Made by a program: the position numbers and the translations under genes. From Sva-07 sp963774765 (lineage in GTDB: Bacteria; Actinomycetota; Acidimicrobiia; Acidimicrobiales; Ilumatobacteraceae): a DNA stretch of 64,000 nt. The notes beneath the pieces are model-generated. The model worked only from the letters and a program-made list of their open reading frames with translations. It did not search any database and was not told the DNA's origin. The DNA lies in contig CAVZGP010000016.1 of assembly GCA_963774765.1 (NCBI GenBank), forward strand, positions 29,468 through 93,467. The letters are read 5' to 3'. This document shows positions 51,579 to 59,925 of the stretch, in pieces (within the stretch, counting starts at the first letter, position 1; each line of letters opens with the position of its first letter).

Positions 51579-52871
51579 TCAGAGGTAGTTGAGGTCGCGG
51601 GCTTGGGCGGTCAAGGCCTCGCGGTGTTCAGGATGGGAGATCGCGATGAGGCCTCTGGTGCGCTCGCGTATCGAGCGTCCGCGGAGTTCGGCGATTCCCC
51701 ATTCGGTCACGATCTTGTCGACGGTGTTCTTGGGCGTGGTGACGACGTCGCCCGCAGCGAGCTGCGGCACGATGCGCGAATCACCGTGTGAGGTCGTCGA
51801 GTGCAGAACCACGAAACCCTGACCCCCCTCGGAGTAGACGGCACCACGAGCGAAGTCGTTCTGCCCGCCCGACGACGAGTAGTACTGGCCCCCGATCGTC
51901 TCGGACGCGCACTGGCCGAGGAAGTCGACCGTGAGCGTCGCGTTGACCGACACGAAGTTCTTCTCGTTGGCGATGACGCGCGGGTCGTTGACGTAGCGCA
52001 CCGCGTGGAGCTCGATCGCCGTGTTCTCGTGGAGGAACTCGTGCAGTCGCTGCGTGCCGAGCGCGAACGTCCCGACCGCCTTGGTGCGGTTCAAGCGCTT
52101 TCGGACGCCATTGACGACGCCCGACTCCATCAGGTCGACCACGCCGTCGGAGAGGAGTTCGGTGTGGATGCCGAGGTCCTTGTGGTCGGTGAGCGATGCC
52201 ATGATCGCATTCGGGATCGCCCCGATTCCGGTCTGGATCGTCGCACCGTTGGGGATGCGTTCGGCGACGAGCGCCGCGATCTTGCAGTCGGTGTCGCCGG
52301 GTGCAGCTGGGGAAATCTCCACCAGGGGCCGGTCGCTGCGACACCAGCCGACCACCTGCGACAAGTGGACCTGATTGCGTCCGAACGTGCGGGGCATGTG
52401 GTCGGTGACCTCGAGGAAGAACCGGCCTCGCCCGATGAAGCTCGAGGTGTAGTCCGCGGACACGCCGAGGGAGAAGTAGCCGTGACGATCGGGCGGCGAC
52501 GCTGCGGCGACCACCAATGGGTCGTCGGTACGCATCCGCATCAGCGCATACACCTCGGAGAAGTGGGCCGGGACCAGCCCGATCGAGCCCTGGGCGAAGT
52601 ACGGACGGGTCACGTGCGACAGGAAGTACGAGATGTGCTTGAGGCGCGTGCCGTACTCGCCGCGGAGGTAGGGGCGATCGTGGATGGCGTGCATCTGATG
52701 GACCCGCACCTCGTCGATGCGCGGATCGCCCATGGCGGCCGCGGCGTCGATCTGTTCCATCACGGCGGTCGCCTCGCCGTTTCCGAGTGGCACGATGATC
52801 TGCGTTCCGGGAGCGATGTGGTCGAGTACGTCGGCCGGTTGGTTCGGCGCAGTGGTTGGTGCCGTGGTCAT
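51579..52871 (-). CDS. Acetyl-CoA hydrolase/transferase family protein
   Basis: A 430-residue class I CoA-transferase of the 4-hydroxybutyrate/butyryl-CoA:acetate type. It has GLGNGEA-like VPLGNGEATAV, QTGIGAIPNAI, the SSGGQNDFARGA loop, and VTEWGIAELRG, which aligns with the end of the fold. The active-site Glu is likely within the GQ-x-DF region neighbourhood or SEGG; I cannot place it with certainty. Substrate is probably a short-chain acyl-CoA. Confidence 0.9.
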   Translation of the reverse strand: MTTAPTTAPNQPADVLDHIAPGTQIIVPLGNGEATAVMEQIDAAAAMGDPRIDEVRVHQMHAIHDRPYLRGEYGTRLKHISYFLSHVTRPYFAQGSIGLVPAHFSEVYALMRMRTDDPLVVAAASPPDRHGYFSLGVSADYTSSFIGRGRFFLEVTDHMPRTFGRNQVHLSQVVGWCRSDRPLVEISPAAPGDTDCKIAALVAERIPNGATIQTGIGAIPNAIMASLTDHKDLGIHTELLSDGVVDLMESGVVNGVRKRLNRTKAVGTFALGTQRLHEFLHENTAIELHAVRYVNDPRVIANEKNFVSVNATLTVDFLGQCASETIGGQYYSSSGGQNDFARGAVYSEGGQGFVVLHSTTSHGDSRIVPQLAAGDVVTTPKNTVDKIVTEWGIAELRGRSIRERTRGLIAISHPEHREALTAQARDLNYL

Positions 52872-52892
52872 GGTCTCTACGGTAGGGCCGGT

Positions 52893-53732
52893 ATGAGCGC
52901 CCCGGAACCCTCTTCCTCAACTCCTTCGCGGATCGACCCGAGCCTCGTGCCGGTGAAACCGGCGGCGACGGTGATGCTCGTGCGCGACGCGCTCGACGGT
53001 GCGCCCGGCATCGAGGTCTTCATGCTGCGCCGCACGGCCAACGCCGTGTTCGGCGCGGGGATGTTCGTGTTCCCGGGCGGTCGTGTCGACGGCGTCGACG
53101 GCGCGGACGACATCGCCCGCTTCTGTCACGGTCTCGACGACGCAGCCGCCAGCCGCCAGCTCGGCATCGACCACGGCGGCCTCGCCTTCTGGGTGGCGGC
53201 GATCCGTGAGTGTTTCGAGGAGGCTGGGGTGCTGCTGGCCGCTCGTCGCGACGGTGCCCCGCTCGCGCTGCGCAACGAAGATCGTCACGAGATCCACGAC
53301 CACGACAGCTCGCTGTCGCTCGTCGAGCTGTGCCGGCGCGACGACCTCGTGCTCGACCTGTCGACGACGCACTACGTCGATCACTGGATCACACCGATCG
53401 GCGAGCAGCGGCGCTTCGACACCCGGTTCTTCGTCACCGAGTCGCCGGTCGACCAGGAACCGTTGCACGACGACAAGGAAACCGTCGAGAGCCTGTGGGT
53501 GCGTCCCGATGAAGCGTTGCGGATGCAGGCCGACGGCGAGTTGACGATGATGCCCCCGACGATGGCGAACCTCCGATTCCTCGAACCGCATGCGACCACA
53601 GCGGCGGTGCTCGCGGCCGCCGCGCTCGTCGAGAATCCGCCGTGCGTGCTGCCCAGGATCCGTCGCGGACCTGATGGCCGCATCACAGGTGTCGCGATGC
53701 CGGGCGATACCGACTACGACGACCTCGAGTGA
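52893..53732 (+). CDS. NUDIX hydrolase, NUDT7/19-like
   Basis: A 279-residue protein. The NUDIX box is split by an insertion: FPGGRVD (about 54-60) lies some 40 residues before IRECFEEAGVLL, a spacing typical of NUDT7/NUDT19-type CoA diphosphatases. The catalytic E-x-x-E-E is intact. It is divergent from the CoA-transferase, so CoA ester turnover is plausible. Confidence 0.85.
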   Translation: MSAPEPSSSTPSRIDPSLVPVKPAATVMLVRDALDGAPGIEVFMLRRTANAVFGAGMFVFPGGRVDGVDGADDIARFCHGLDDAAASRQLGIDHGGLAFWVAAIRECFEEAGVLLAARRDGAPLALRNEDRHEIHDHDSSLSLVELCRRDDLVLDLSTTHYVDHWITPIGEQRRFDTRFFVTESPVDQEPLHDDKETVESLWVRPDEALRMQADGELTMMPPTMANLRFLEPHATTAAVLAAAALVENPPCVLPRIRRGPDGRITGVAMPGDTDYDDLE

Positions 53733-53802
53733 TGTCCACGAGGTGCCAGGCGCACCGCGTCCGTGCGAGTGGCCGCTGACGTGTCGCGAGCTGCGTTCCC
53801 AC

Positions 53803-53902
53803 CGATGAGCGAACCGACCAGATACGGCGGTTTCGCTCATCGCGCCCCACGAGATTTCCCACCGATGAGCGAACCGACCGGATACGGCGGTTTCGCTCAT
53901 CG
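53803..53902 (-). repeat. Palindromic repeat family A, two copies (53803-53842, 53863-53902)
   Basis: Two reverse-orientation copies lie 60 bp apart between the convergent NUDIX and mrp genes, each with intact arms. The 20-bp spacer is CGCCCCACGAGATTTCCCAC. Confidence 0.94.
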
Positions 53903-53919
53903 CAACCGACGGTCGCCTG

Positions 53920-55122
53920 TCAGCGGGTGATGGTGACGGGGGTGACCGTGTCGGGACCGCGGGCGGTGCAGCCGGACATGTCGATGTCGGCCGGTGGCGT
54001 GGGGGGCGCGATGTCGGCGAGGATTCGCTGGGCGATCGTGCGGAACTCGGCGGCGGCGGCTCCCGTTCCGGCGAGCGCCACCGGATCACCGGCGTCACCC
54101 CCGGCTGCCACGGCGGCCTCGAGCGGCACTGCTCCGAGCAGTGGCGCACCGATCGAATCGGCGAGTGCCTGGCCGCCGCCCTCGCCGAACAGCGCGTACG
54201 ACTCGCCGTGGTTGCAGGTGAACGCACTCATGTTCTCGATCACGCCGACGACTTCGAGGAAGCTCCGTCGGGCCATGTCGGCGGCGCGCTGAGCGACCTT
54301 CTGGGCTGCCAACGCCGGAGTCGTGACGACGATCAGCGACGTGCTCGGGAGCATCCTCGCCAAGCCCATCTGGACGTCGCCGGTGCCGGGCGGCATGTCG
54401 ATCAACAGGTAGTCGAGGTCACCCCATTCGACGTCGCGCAGGAACTGCTCGACGGCTTTGGTCAACATCAGCCCGCGCCACATCAACGCGGTGTCCTCCT
54501 CGACGAGGAATCCGGTCGAGACGACTTTGAGTACGCCGTCGCCGACGGGTCGCTCGTTCGGCACGATCTTGGGCTTGTCGGACCCCTCGACGTGGCGGGC
54601 CTCCATCCGCTCGGAGATGCCGAGCAGGCGTGGCACCGAGAATCCCCAGATGTCGGCATCGAGAACGCCGACGATGTGCCCGGCGTCGGCGAGCGCCGCA
54701 GCGAGGTTGACCGTGACCGAGCTCTTGCCCACCCCGCCCTTTCCGCTGGCGATTGCGAGCACCTTGCAGGTGAGCGGGATCTCGGTGTCGGGCGCGTTCT
54801 GACGGGCGTTCCAACGCGCCTTGGTCATCACCTCGGTGCGCTCGTCGGCGTTCATCTCGCCCCACGAGATCTTCACGGCAGTGACGCCCGGGTGTACCGA
54901 CACCTTGGCTTCGACCTCCCGCTTGATCTCGGCGCGTAGGGGGCATCCGCGGATCGTGAGCTTGACGCCGACGGTGACGACGCCGGCGGTCGTGATGTCG
55001 ACCGACGGCACCATGCCGAGTGCCACGATGTCGGAGCCGAGTTCCGGATCGATCACCGTGGCGAGCGCAGCCATCACCTCGTCGTGCGTCGGTGGTGCGA
55101 TCCCGGCGGTCATGCCGGACAT
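53920..55122 (-). CDS. mrp: Mrp/NBP35-type Fe-S cluster carrier ATPase
   Basis: A 400-residue protein: an N-terminal DUF59/MIP18 domain (1-95, IDPELGSDIVALGMV, and a Cys in IRGCPL), then the P-loop GKGGVGKSS at 127-135, MDADIWGFS, and the deviant MRP signature DYLLIDMPPGTGD. The CxxC found in many NBP35 proteins is not visible; single Cys are at SAFTCNHGE and MSGCTARG. It loads [4Fe-4S] clusters on target proteins. It is divergent from the sufR-like gene across 31 bp. Confidence 0.94.
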   Translation of the reverse strand: MSGMTAGIAPPTHDEVMAALATVIDPELGSDIVALGMVPSVDITTAGVVTVGVKLTIRGCPLRAEIKREVEAKVSVHPGVTAVKISWGEMNADERTEVMTKARWNARQNAPDTEIPLTCKVLAIASGKGGVGKSSVTVNLAAALADAGHIVGVLDADIWGFSVPRLLGISERMEARHVEGSDKPKIVPNERPVGDGVLKVVSTGFLVEEDTALMWRGLMLTKAVEQFLRDVEWGDLDYLLIDMPPGTGDVQMGLARMLPSTSLIVVTTPALAAQKVAQRAADMARRSFLEVVGVIENMSAFTCNHGESYALFGEGGGQALADSIGAPLLGAVPLEAAVAAGGDAGDPVALAGTGAAAAEFRTIAQRILADIAPPTPPADIDMSGCTARGPDTVTPVTITR

Positions 55123-55153
55123 TTTACCGGTCGTGACCGTGTAATCTCGGAGT

Positions 55154-55855
55154 GTGGCTCAGGAACGCAGGAGTGCGACGTCGGCGGTGGCGGGCCCACC
55201 GCAGCTCGACCTGCTCAAGGCGCTGGGCGACAACACCCGGTACGCCATCTACCTCGAACTCGCCCGCTCTGCCCGGCCACTCGCGACCGCCGACATCTCC
55301 GAGTCGTTGGACCTGCATCCCAACACGGTTCGACCCCACCTCGAGCGCATGCGCGAAGCCGGCCTGCTGGGTGTGGAGGTCGGCGGGCGAGGTGATGTCG
55401 GACGACCCCAGCACCGGTATTCGATCGCCGCGAACGCACCCTCGCTCGGCTTCGAACCACCGACGATGCCGGTGCTCGCCCGCATGGTGCTGTCGATGGC
55501 GGCCCGATTGCACGCGAGCGCCGACGACGCCGAAGCCGTCGGACGAACAGAGGGCGCTTCGAGGGCCGAGCCCTACGCGCGAGCGCCGTCCACGCTCGAA
55601 GCGCTGGTGTCGGATCTCGACCGCCTCGGCTTCGACCCGGTCGTCACCGATGCCGTCGATGACCCCGACGCCGCCGTCATCGCGTTCAGCCACTGTCCCT
55701 TCGCCGACCTCGCCGAGAAGCACCCCGAGCTCGTGTGCGGGCTGCACCGCGGCCTCATCGCCGGCTTCGTTGCCCAGATGGGCGATGCCGAGGTCGACGA
55801 GTTCTGCACGCTCACAAGTCGCACACCGTGCCGTGTCACCATCGCATCCCGCTAA
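55154..55855 (+). CDS. SufR-like Fe-S regulator (winged helix)
   Basis: A 233-residue protein from GTG 55154. Residues 20-90 are an ArsR-like winged helix (LKALGDNTRYAIYLELARSA...TVRPHLERMREAGLL). The C-terminal part carries Cys181 (SHCPF), Cys195 (VCGLH), Cys218 and Cys226, the arrangement of SufR cluster ligands. SufR represses the suf genes when iron-sulfur supply is adequate. With mrp on one side and an A-type carrier 30 bp downstream, it probably senses Fe-S status here. Confidence 0.85.
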   Translation: MAQERRSATSAVAGPPQLDLLKALGDNTRYAIYLELARSARPLATADISESLDLHPNTVRPHLERMREAGLLGVEVGGRGDVGRPQHRYSIAANAPSLGFEPPTMPVLARMVLSMAARLHASADDAEAVGRTEGASRAEPYARAPSTLEALVSDLDRLGFDPVVTDAVDDPDAAVIAFSHCPFADLAEKHPELVCGLHRGLIAGFVAQMGDAEVDEFCTLTSRTPCRVTIASR

Positions 55856-55885
55856 ATTGAAACACCTGCAACCAGGAGGTCCCGA

Positions 55886-56215
55886 ATGATCACGCTCACC
55901 GATTCCGCCGCCGTCAAGGTCCGTCAGCTGCTCGCCGACGAGGGTGCCGAAGAACTCGCACTGCGCGTTGCTGTCCGTCCGGGTGGCTGCAGCGGCTTCT
56001 CGTACGAGATGTTCTTCGACGGCGACATCGCCGCCGACGACAATCAGACAACGTATGGCGACGACGGCTCGGTGAAAGTCGTCGTCGATCCGGCGTCAGC
56101 ACAGCTTCTCGAAGGCGCCACGCTCGACTACAAGGACGGCCTCGACGAGTCCGGATTCGCCATCACGAACCCCAATGCTTCGCGCACCTGCGGGTGTGGT
56201 TCCAGCTTCTCGTGA
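55886..56215 (+). CDS. erpA: A-type Fe-S carrier (ErpA/IscA)
   Basis: A 109-residue protein with the three ligand Cys: C35 in RPGGCSGFSY and C102/C104 in TCGCGSSFS. AGGAGG lies 7 nt before ATG 55886, an excellent ribosome site. It carries clusters to apoproteins; it is co-directional with the SufR-like gene. Confidence 0.95.
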   Translation: MITLTDSAAVKVRQLLADEGAEELALRVAVRPGGCSGFSYEMFFDGDIAADDNQTTYGDDGSVKVVVDPASAQLLEGATLDYKDGLDESGFAITNPNASRTCGCGSSFS

Positions 56216-56225
56216 GCTGAGCGCG

Positions 56226-57179
56226 TCAGGACAACGCGCGTTCGAGTGCTTCGACCAGTTCTGATTCGTCCCACACGGCATCGAGGCGTTCGGTCACGGT
56301 GCCATCGGTGCCGATCACGAACAACGCCGGCTCGAAGGTGAGGCTGGCGGCGTCCACGGCGGGAGCCGGGACGGTGGCGGTGTTGTCGGTGTACACCTCG
56401 GCATGCACCCAGGTGAATGCGTCTCCGAACTGGTCCTGCACGGCGATCATCGACTCGAGCGCCGGCGCGCAGGTGCCGGTCTGGCAGAACGCCGGCGTGC
56501 CGATGAGGTACGCGACGGGCTTGCCGGCGAGCAGTGCATCGGTGAGTGTGACGTCGTGGAAGGGGCACGGCTCGGGTTCTCGGGTGCAGATCGGATCGAC
56601 TCCGCGACCGTCATCGACCGTCGGCGTGTCGAACGGCGGCATCACGTCGCCCGGACCGGGAACCGCAACCGAGCCGGGCTCCATCACCTGGAACGCCGCA
56701 CCCTCCTCAGGTCCGCCTTCGACGACGAGGTGGTAGAACCCGGGGGTCTCGATCGGCACCCGGAAGCTGTAGTAGGGCCCCGACTCGAGGTCGCGGCGAT
56801 CGGCCGCGATCGACAGCCCGAGCGGGTTGCCGTCGCCGTCATTGACCTCTGCGGTCAACGACGTGGGGCCGTCGGCGATGAGGCGACCGTCGGCGGTGGC
56901 CAGGCTGATCGGGAGGCGCTGCAAGCCCGGTTCCTGTACGTCTTGCGGGAAGCGCTGGGCGATGACATAGGAACCGAACGCCGTCGTGGCGGGTGCGCTC
57001 GCCGACGTGTCGGAGGCGCCGGTGCCGTCCGGCGTGATCTCATCGGCGCCGGATGATCCGTCGTCGCTCGAACCGCAGGCGACGAGCACCGCGCTCGCCG
57101 CGGCGCCCACGATCAGCATGCGTCGCGAGACCAGAGTCGGCGCGGTGGCGGAGGAAGTGGTACTCGAGGGACGTGCCAT
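56226..57179 (-). CDS. Thioredoxin-like lipoprotein
   Basis: A 317-residue lipoprotein (signal SRRMLIVGAAASAVLVAC, twin-Arg-like start). The middle is an Ig-like domain (GLSIAADRRDLESGPYYSFRVP...FYHLVVEGG). The last 130 residues resemble a thioredoxin fold with CQTGTC in place of CxxC (four residues between the Cys), and FEPALFVIGTDGTV as cis-Pro equivalent. Redox function is uncertain. It is convergent with erpA, 10 bp apart. Confidence 0.8.
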   Translation of the reverse strand: MARPSSTTSSATAPTLVSRRMLIVGAAASAVLVACGSSDDGSSGADEITPDGTGASDTSASAPATTAFGSYVIAQRFPQDVQEPGLQRLPISLATADGRLIADGPTSLTAEVNDGDGNPLGLSIAADRRDLESGPYYSFRVPIETPGFYHLVVEGGPEEGAAFQVMEPGSVAVPGPGDVMPPFDTPTVDDGRGVDPICTREPEPCPFHDVTLTDALLAGKPVAYLIGTPAFCQTGTCAPALESMIAVQDQFGDAFTWVHAEVYTDNTATVPAPAVDAASLTFEPALFVIGTDGTVTERLDAVWDESELVEALERALS

Positions 57180-57263
57180 GAGGCTTCGACGATAACGCCT
57201 CGATCGTCGACGGCGCCGTCGGCTCCTGGCACGCTGGGCCGGTCTCGCAGTAGGTTCAGCGTC

Positions 57264-57617
57264 ATGAGCAAGCCACTCGGTCCCTACACACCCGTCGTGC
57301 GCGCCGGCGACTTCGTCATCGTCTCTGGACAGGGAGGGATGCGTGACGGCGTCAAGGTCGACGGCGGGGTTCGCGCCGAGACCGTCCAGACGATGCAGAA
57401 CGTGGCCACGCAGTTGGCCACGGTCGGCGCCTCGTTGAGCGACGTCGTGAAGACGACCTGTTTCCTCACCGACATGGAGAACTTCGGCGCGTTCAACGAG
57501 GCCTACGCCGAGGCGCTCGGCACTCATCGACCGGCACGCTCGACGGTCGGCGTGGCCTCGCTTCCTGGCAACTTCCTCGTCGAGGTGGAGGCCTGGGCCT
57601 ACGTCCCGCAAGGGTGA
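57264..57617 (+). CDS. ridA: RidA/YjgF-family protein
   Basis: A 117-residue protein: GPYTPVVRAGDFVIVSGQGG, LATVGASLSDVVKTTCFLTDMENFGAFNEAYAE, HRPARSTVGVASLP and FLVEVEAWAYV. The Arg that stabilises the imine in RidA (family AR-x-x-V) is present in HRPARSTV. RidA deaminates reactive enamines from PLP enzymes. It overlaps tag by 4 nt. Confidence 0.93.
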   Translation: MSKPLGPYTPVVRAGDFVIVSGQGGMRDGVKVDGGVRAETVQTMQNVATQLATVGASLSDVVKTTCFLTDMENFGAFNEAYAEALGTHRPARSTVGVASLPGNFLVEVEAWAYVPQG

Positions 57618-58198
57618 CCCCGCCGGTGCGTCGCTGCGACTGGGCCATGACAGGTGGCCCCCACATCGGCGACGCGTACCTGCTCTATCACGACACGGTG
57701 TGGGGTGTTCCCGAGTGGGATCCGCAGGTGCTGTTCGAGTTCCTGATCCTCGAAGGGGCGCAGGCCGGTCTCTCCTGGTCGATGATTCTGCGCAAGCTCG
57801 ATGGCTACCGACGGGCATACGACGGCTTCGACGCCGAGACGATCGCACGGTACGGCGACGACGACGTCGGCCGTCTGCTCGCCGACGAGGGGATCGTGCG
57901 CAACCGGGCGAAAGTCGCCGCGTCGATCCGCAATGCCCGGGCCTGGCTCGAACTCGACGATCCCACGCAGTACCTGTGGGGCTTCACCGGGGGTGAAGTC
58001 ATCCAGAATGCCTGGCCGGACATGGCTGCAGTGCCCGCCTCGACCGAGCAGTCCCAGGCGATGAGCCAGGACCTGAAGCGCCGTGGCTTCACGTTCGTCG
58101 GCCCGACCATCTGTTACGCGTTCATGCAGGCCACGGGCATGGTCAACGACCACGTCGGCACGTGCTTTCGCCACGCCGAGTGCGGAGCACTAACCTGA
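57614..58198 (+). CDS. tag: DNA-3-methyladenine glycosylase I
   Basis: A 194-residue protein from GTG 57614: RRCDWAMT...YHDTVWGVP, LFEFLILEGAQAGLSWSMILRK, and the zinc end FMQATGMVNDHVGTCFRHAEC. The Cys and His ligands of Tag are visible. It excises 3-methyladenine from alkylated DNA. Confidence 0.95.
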   Translation: MTPPVRRCDWAMTGGPHIGDAYLLYHDTVWGVPEWDPQVLFEFLILEGAQAGLSWSMILRKLDGYRRAYDGFDAETIARYGDDDVGRLLADEGIVRNRAKVAASIRNARAWLELDDPTQYLWGFTGGEVIQNAWPDMAAVPASTEQSQAMSQDLKRRGFTFVGPTICYAFMQATGMVNDHVGTCFRHAECGALT

Positions 58199-58202
58199 GG
58201 AC

Positions 58203-58358
58203 ATGCCCGGTGCCATCGCCATCGTGATCGTCCTGGTCCTGTTCCCCGTCGTGGTGATCATGAGCGGGGCCGTCGCGTCCGCGATCATCGGCGAGGTGTT
58301 CTACCGAGACGGCCGATTCCGTTTCAAGGACAGCGAACTCCTCGATCTTCCCGACTGA
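58203..58358 (+). CDS. Small single-pass membrane protein, unknown function
   Basis: A 51-residue ORF starting 4 nt after tag: one hydrophobic helix (AIAIVIVLVLFPVVVIMSGAV) and a charged tail (FYRDGRFRFKDSELLDLPD). Codon use matches the neighbours and the gap is tight, which argues that it is real. Function unknown. Confidence 0.65.
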   Translation: MPGAIAIVIVLVLFPVVVIMSGAVASAIIGEVFYRDGRFRFKDSELLDLPD

Positions 58359-58448
58359 GGTCGATGTGCCTGGGGCCGCGCGGATTGGGAATCGTGTATC
58401 GCGACTCGAACGGCGTGCGGACCCCCGCGTCGCGAGCTGCGTTCCCAC

Positions 58449-58488
58449 CGATGAGCGAACTGACCGGATACGGCGGTTTCGCTCATCG
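58449..58488 (-). repeat. Palindromic repeat family A, single copy
   Basis: One copy in reverse orientation with intact CGATGAGCGAA/TTCGCTCATCG arms, between the small membrane protein gene and the decarboxylase. Nothing else was recognised in 58359-58535. Confidence 0.9.
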
Positions 58489-58535
58489 CAACCCATGATC
58501 GCCGGCACATCGTGTACATGCGGCACACTTGCCCC

Positions 58536-59925
58536 ATGCATTCTCTTGATCGGGCGACCGAGGAGCTGACCGAGGCCGTCGTTCGCTACTCGATCGATCG
58601 GATGCACCTCGACCCTCCGCCGCTGGATCGTCCGTGGACTCCTCAGGAGCTGCGTTCGGCTGCGGGCGCCACGATCACCTCAGACGGCATCGGTGGCCCC
58701 GAAGCGTTGCGGATCTTCGAAGAGGTGTTGGCGCCGGCGTGCATCTCGGTCGATCATCCGCGGTTTCTCTCGTTCGTCCCAGCGGCACCGACCGAGGCGT
58801 CGATCCTGTTCGACCTGGTCGTCGGCGCATCGAGTGTGTACGCAGGGTCGTGGCTCGAGGGTGCCGGGGCGATCTTCGCCGAGAACGAGGCGCTGCGCTG
58901 GATCGCCGACCTCGCCGGATTCCCCGCGGCGGCGGGCGGGGTGTTCGTCAGCGGAGGCACGGCCGGAAACCTGAGTGCGTTGATCGCCGCTCGCTGGCGG
59001 TGGCGTCACCGGGCCGACGGCGTGCACGACCGGACCCGGGGATTGATCGTCGCGTCCGCGGGAGCCCACTCGTCGATCGCCCAAGCAGCGCCGCGCGATG
59101 GATGCCGATGTCGTCGTCGTTCCGGCCGACGACCGTGGTCGAATGGCGGGCCACGCGCTGCGCTCGACGGTCGAAGACCTCGACGACGACGATCGTCAGC
59201 GCCTCTTCGCCGTGGTGGCCACCTCTGGCACCACCAACGTCGGTGTGATCGACGACCTGACTGGTGCCGCCGATCTGGCCGCCTCGGTCGACACCTGGTT
59301 CCATGTCGACGGCGCCTACGGCGGAGCGGCACTCGCCGCACCGAGTGTCCGCCACCGCTTCGACGGCATCGAACGCGCCGACAGCTTCATCGTCGATCCG
59401 CACAAATGGCTCTTCGCCCCGTTCGACTCGTGCGCACTGCTGTACCGCGACCCGACCGTGGCCCGCGCCGCGCACACCCAGCACGCCGAATATCTCGACG
59501 TTCTGCACTCCGACGATGCTGCCGACGAGCCATGGAACGCCAGTGACTACGCCCACCACCTCTCGCGTCGGGCACGCGGCTTGCCGCTGTGGTTCAGCCT
59601 TGCGACGTACGGCACCGACGCCTACGCCGAGGCGGTCGAGACCACGCTCGCGACCACCCGTGCCGCCGCCCGCCTGGTCGACGACTGCGGCGTCACCGAA
59701 CTGCTGATGGAGCCCGAGCTGTCGATCGTGCTCTTGCGTCGTATCGGCTGGACACCCGAGCAGTATCAGGCGTGGAGTGACGCCGAGCTCGCCGCCGGTC
59801 GCTCGTTCATCGTGCCCACGACCTGGCAGCACGAGGTGGTGCTCCGGTTCTGCATCGTCAATCCACGCACCACCGACGACGACATCCGTGCCATCCTCGA
59901 CACCCTGGCGGAGGACCCCGCATGA
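58536..59925 (+). CDS. Group II PLP-dependent decarboxylase, frameshifted
   Basis: Two frames join into one protein of about 462 residues. The first ends near residue 186 (HSSIAQAA) and the second continues MDADVVVVPADDRGRM. Removing one G at about 59090 restores AARAMDADVV. Family features are GGTAGNLSALIAAR, ATSGTTNVGVIDD, HVDGAYGGAALAAP and the PLP Lys in SFIVDPHKWLFAPFDS. It resembles aromatic-L-amino-acid/tyrosine decarboxylases. The intact residues on both sides suggest a sequencing error rather than an old pseudogene. Confidence 0.82.

Noticed and set aside
59090..59100. Programmed frameshift in the decarboxylase
   Set aside because: No slippery heptamer or downstream structure was evident, and the family does not use frameshifting; error or mutation is simpler.
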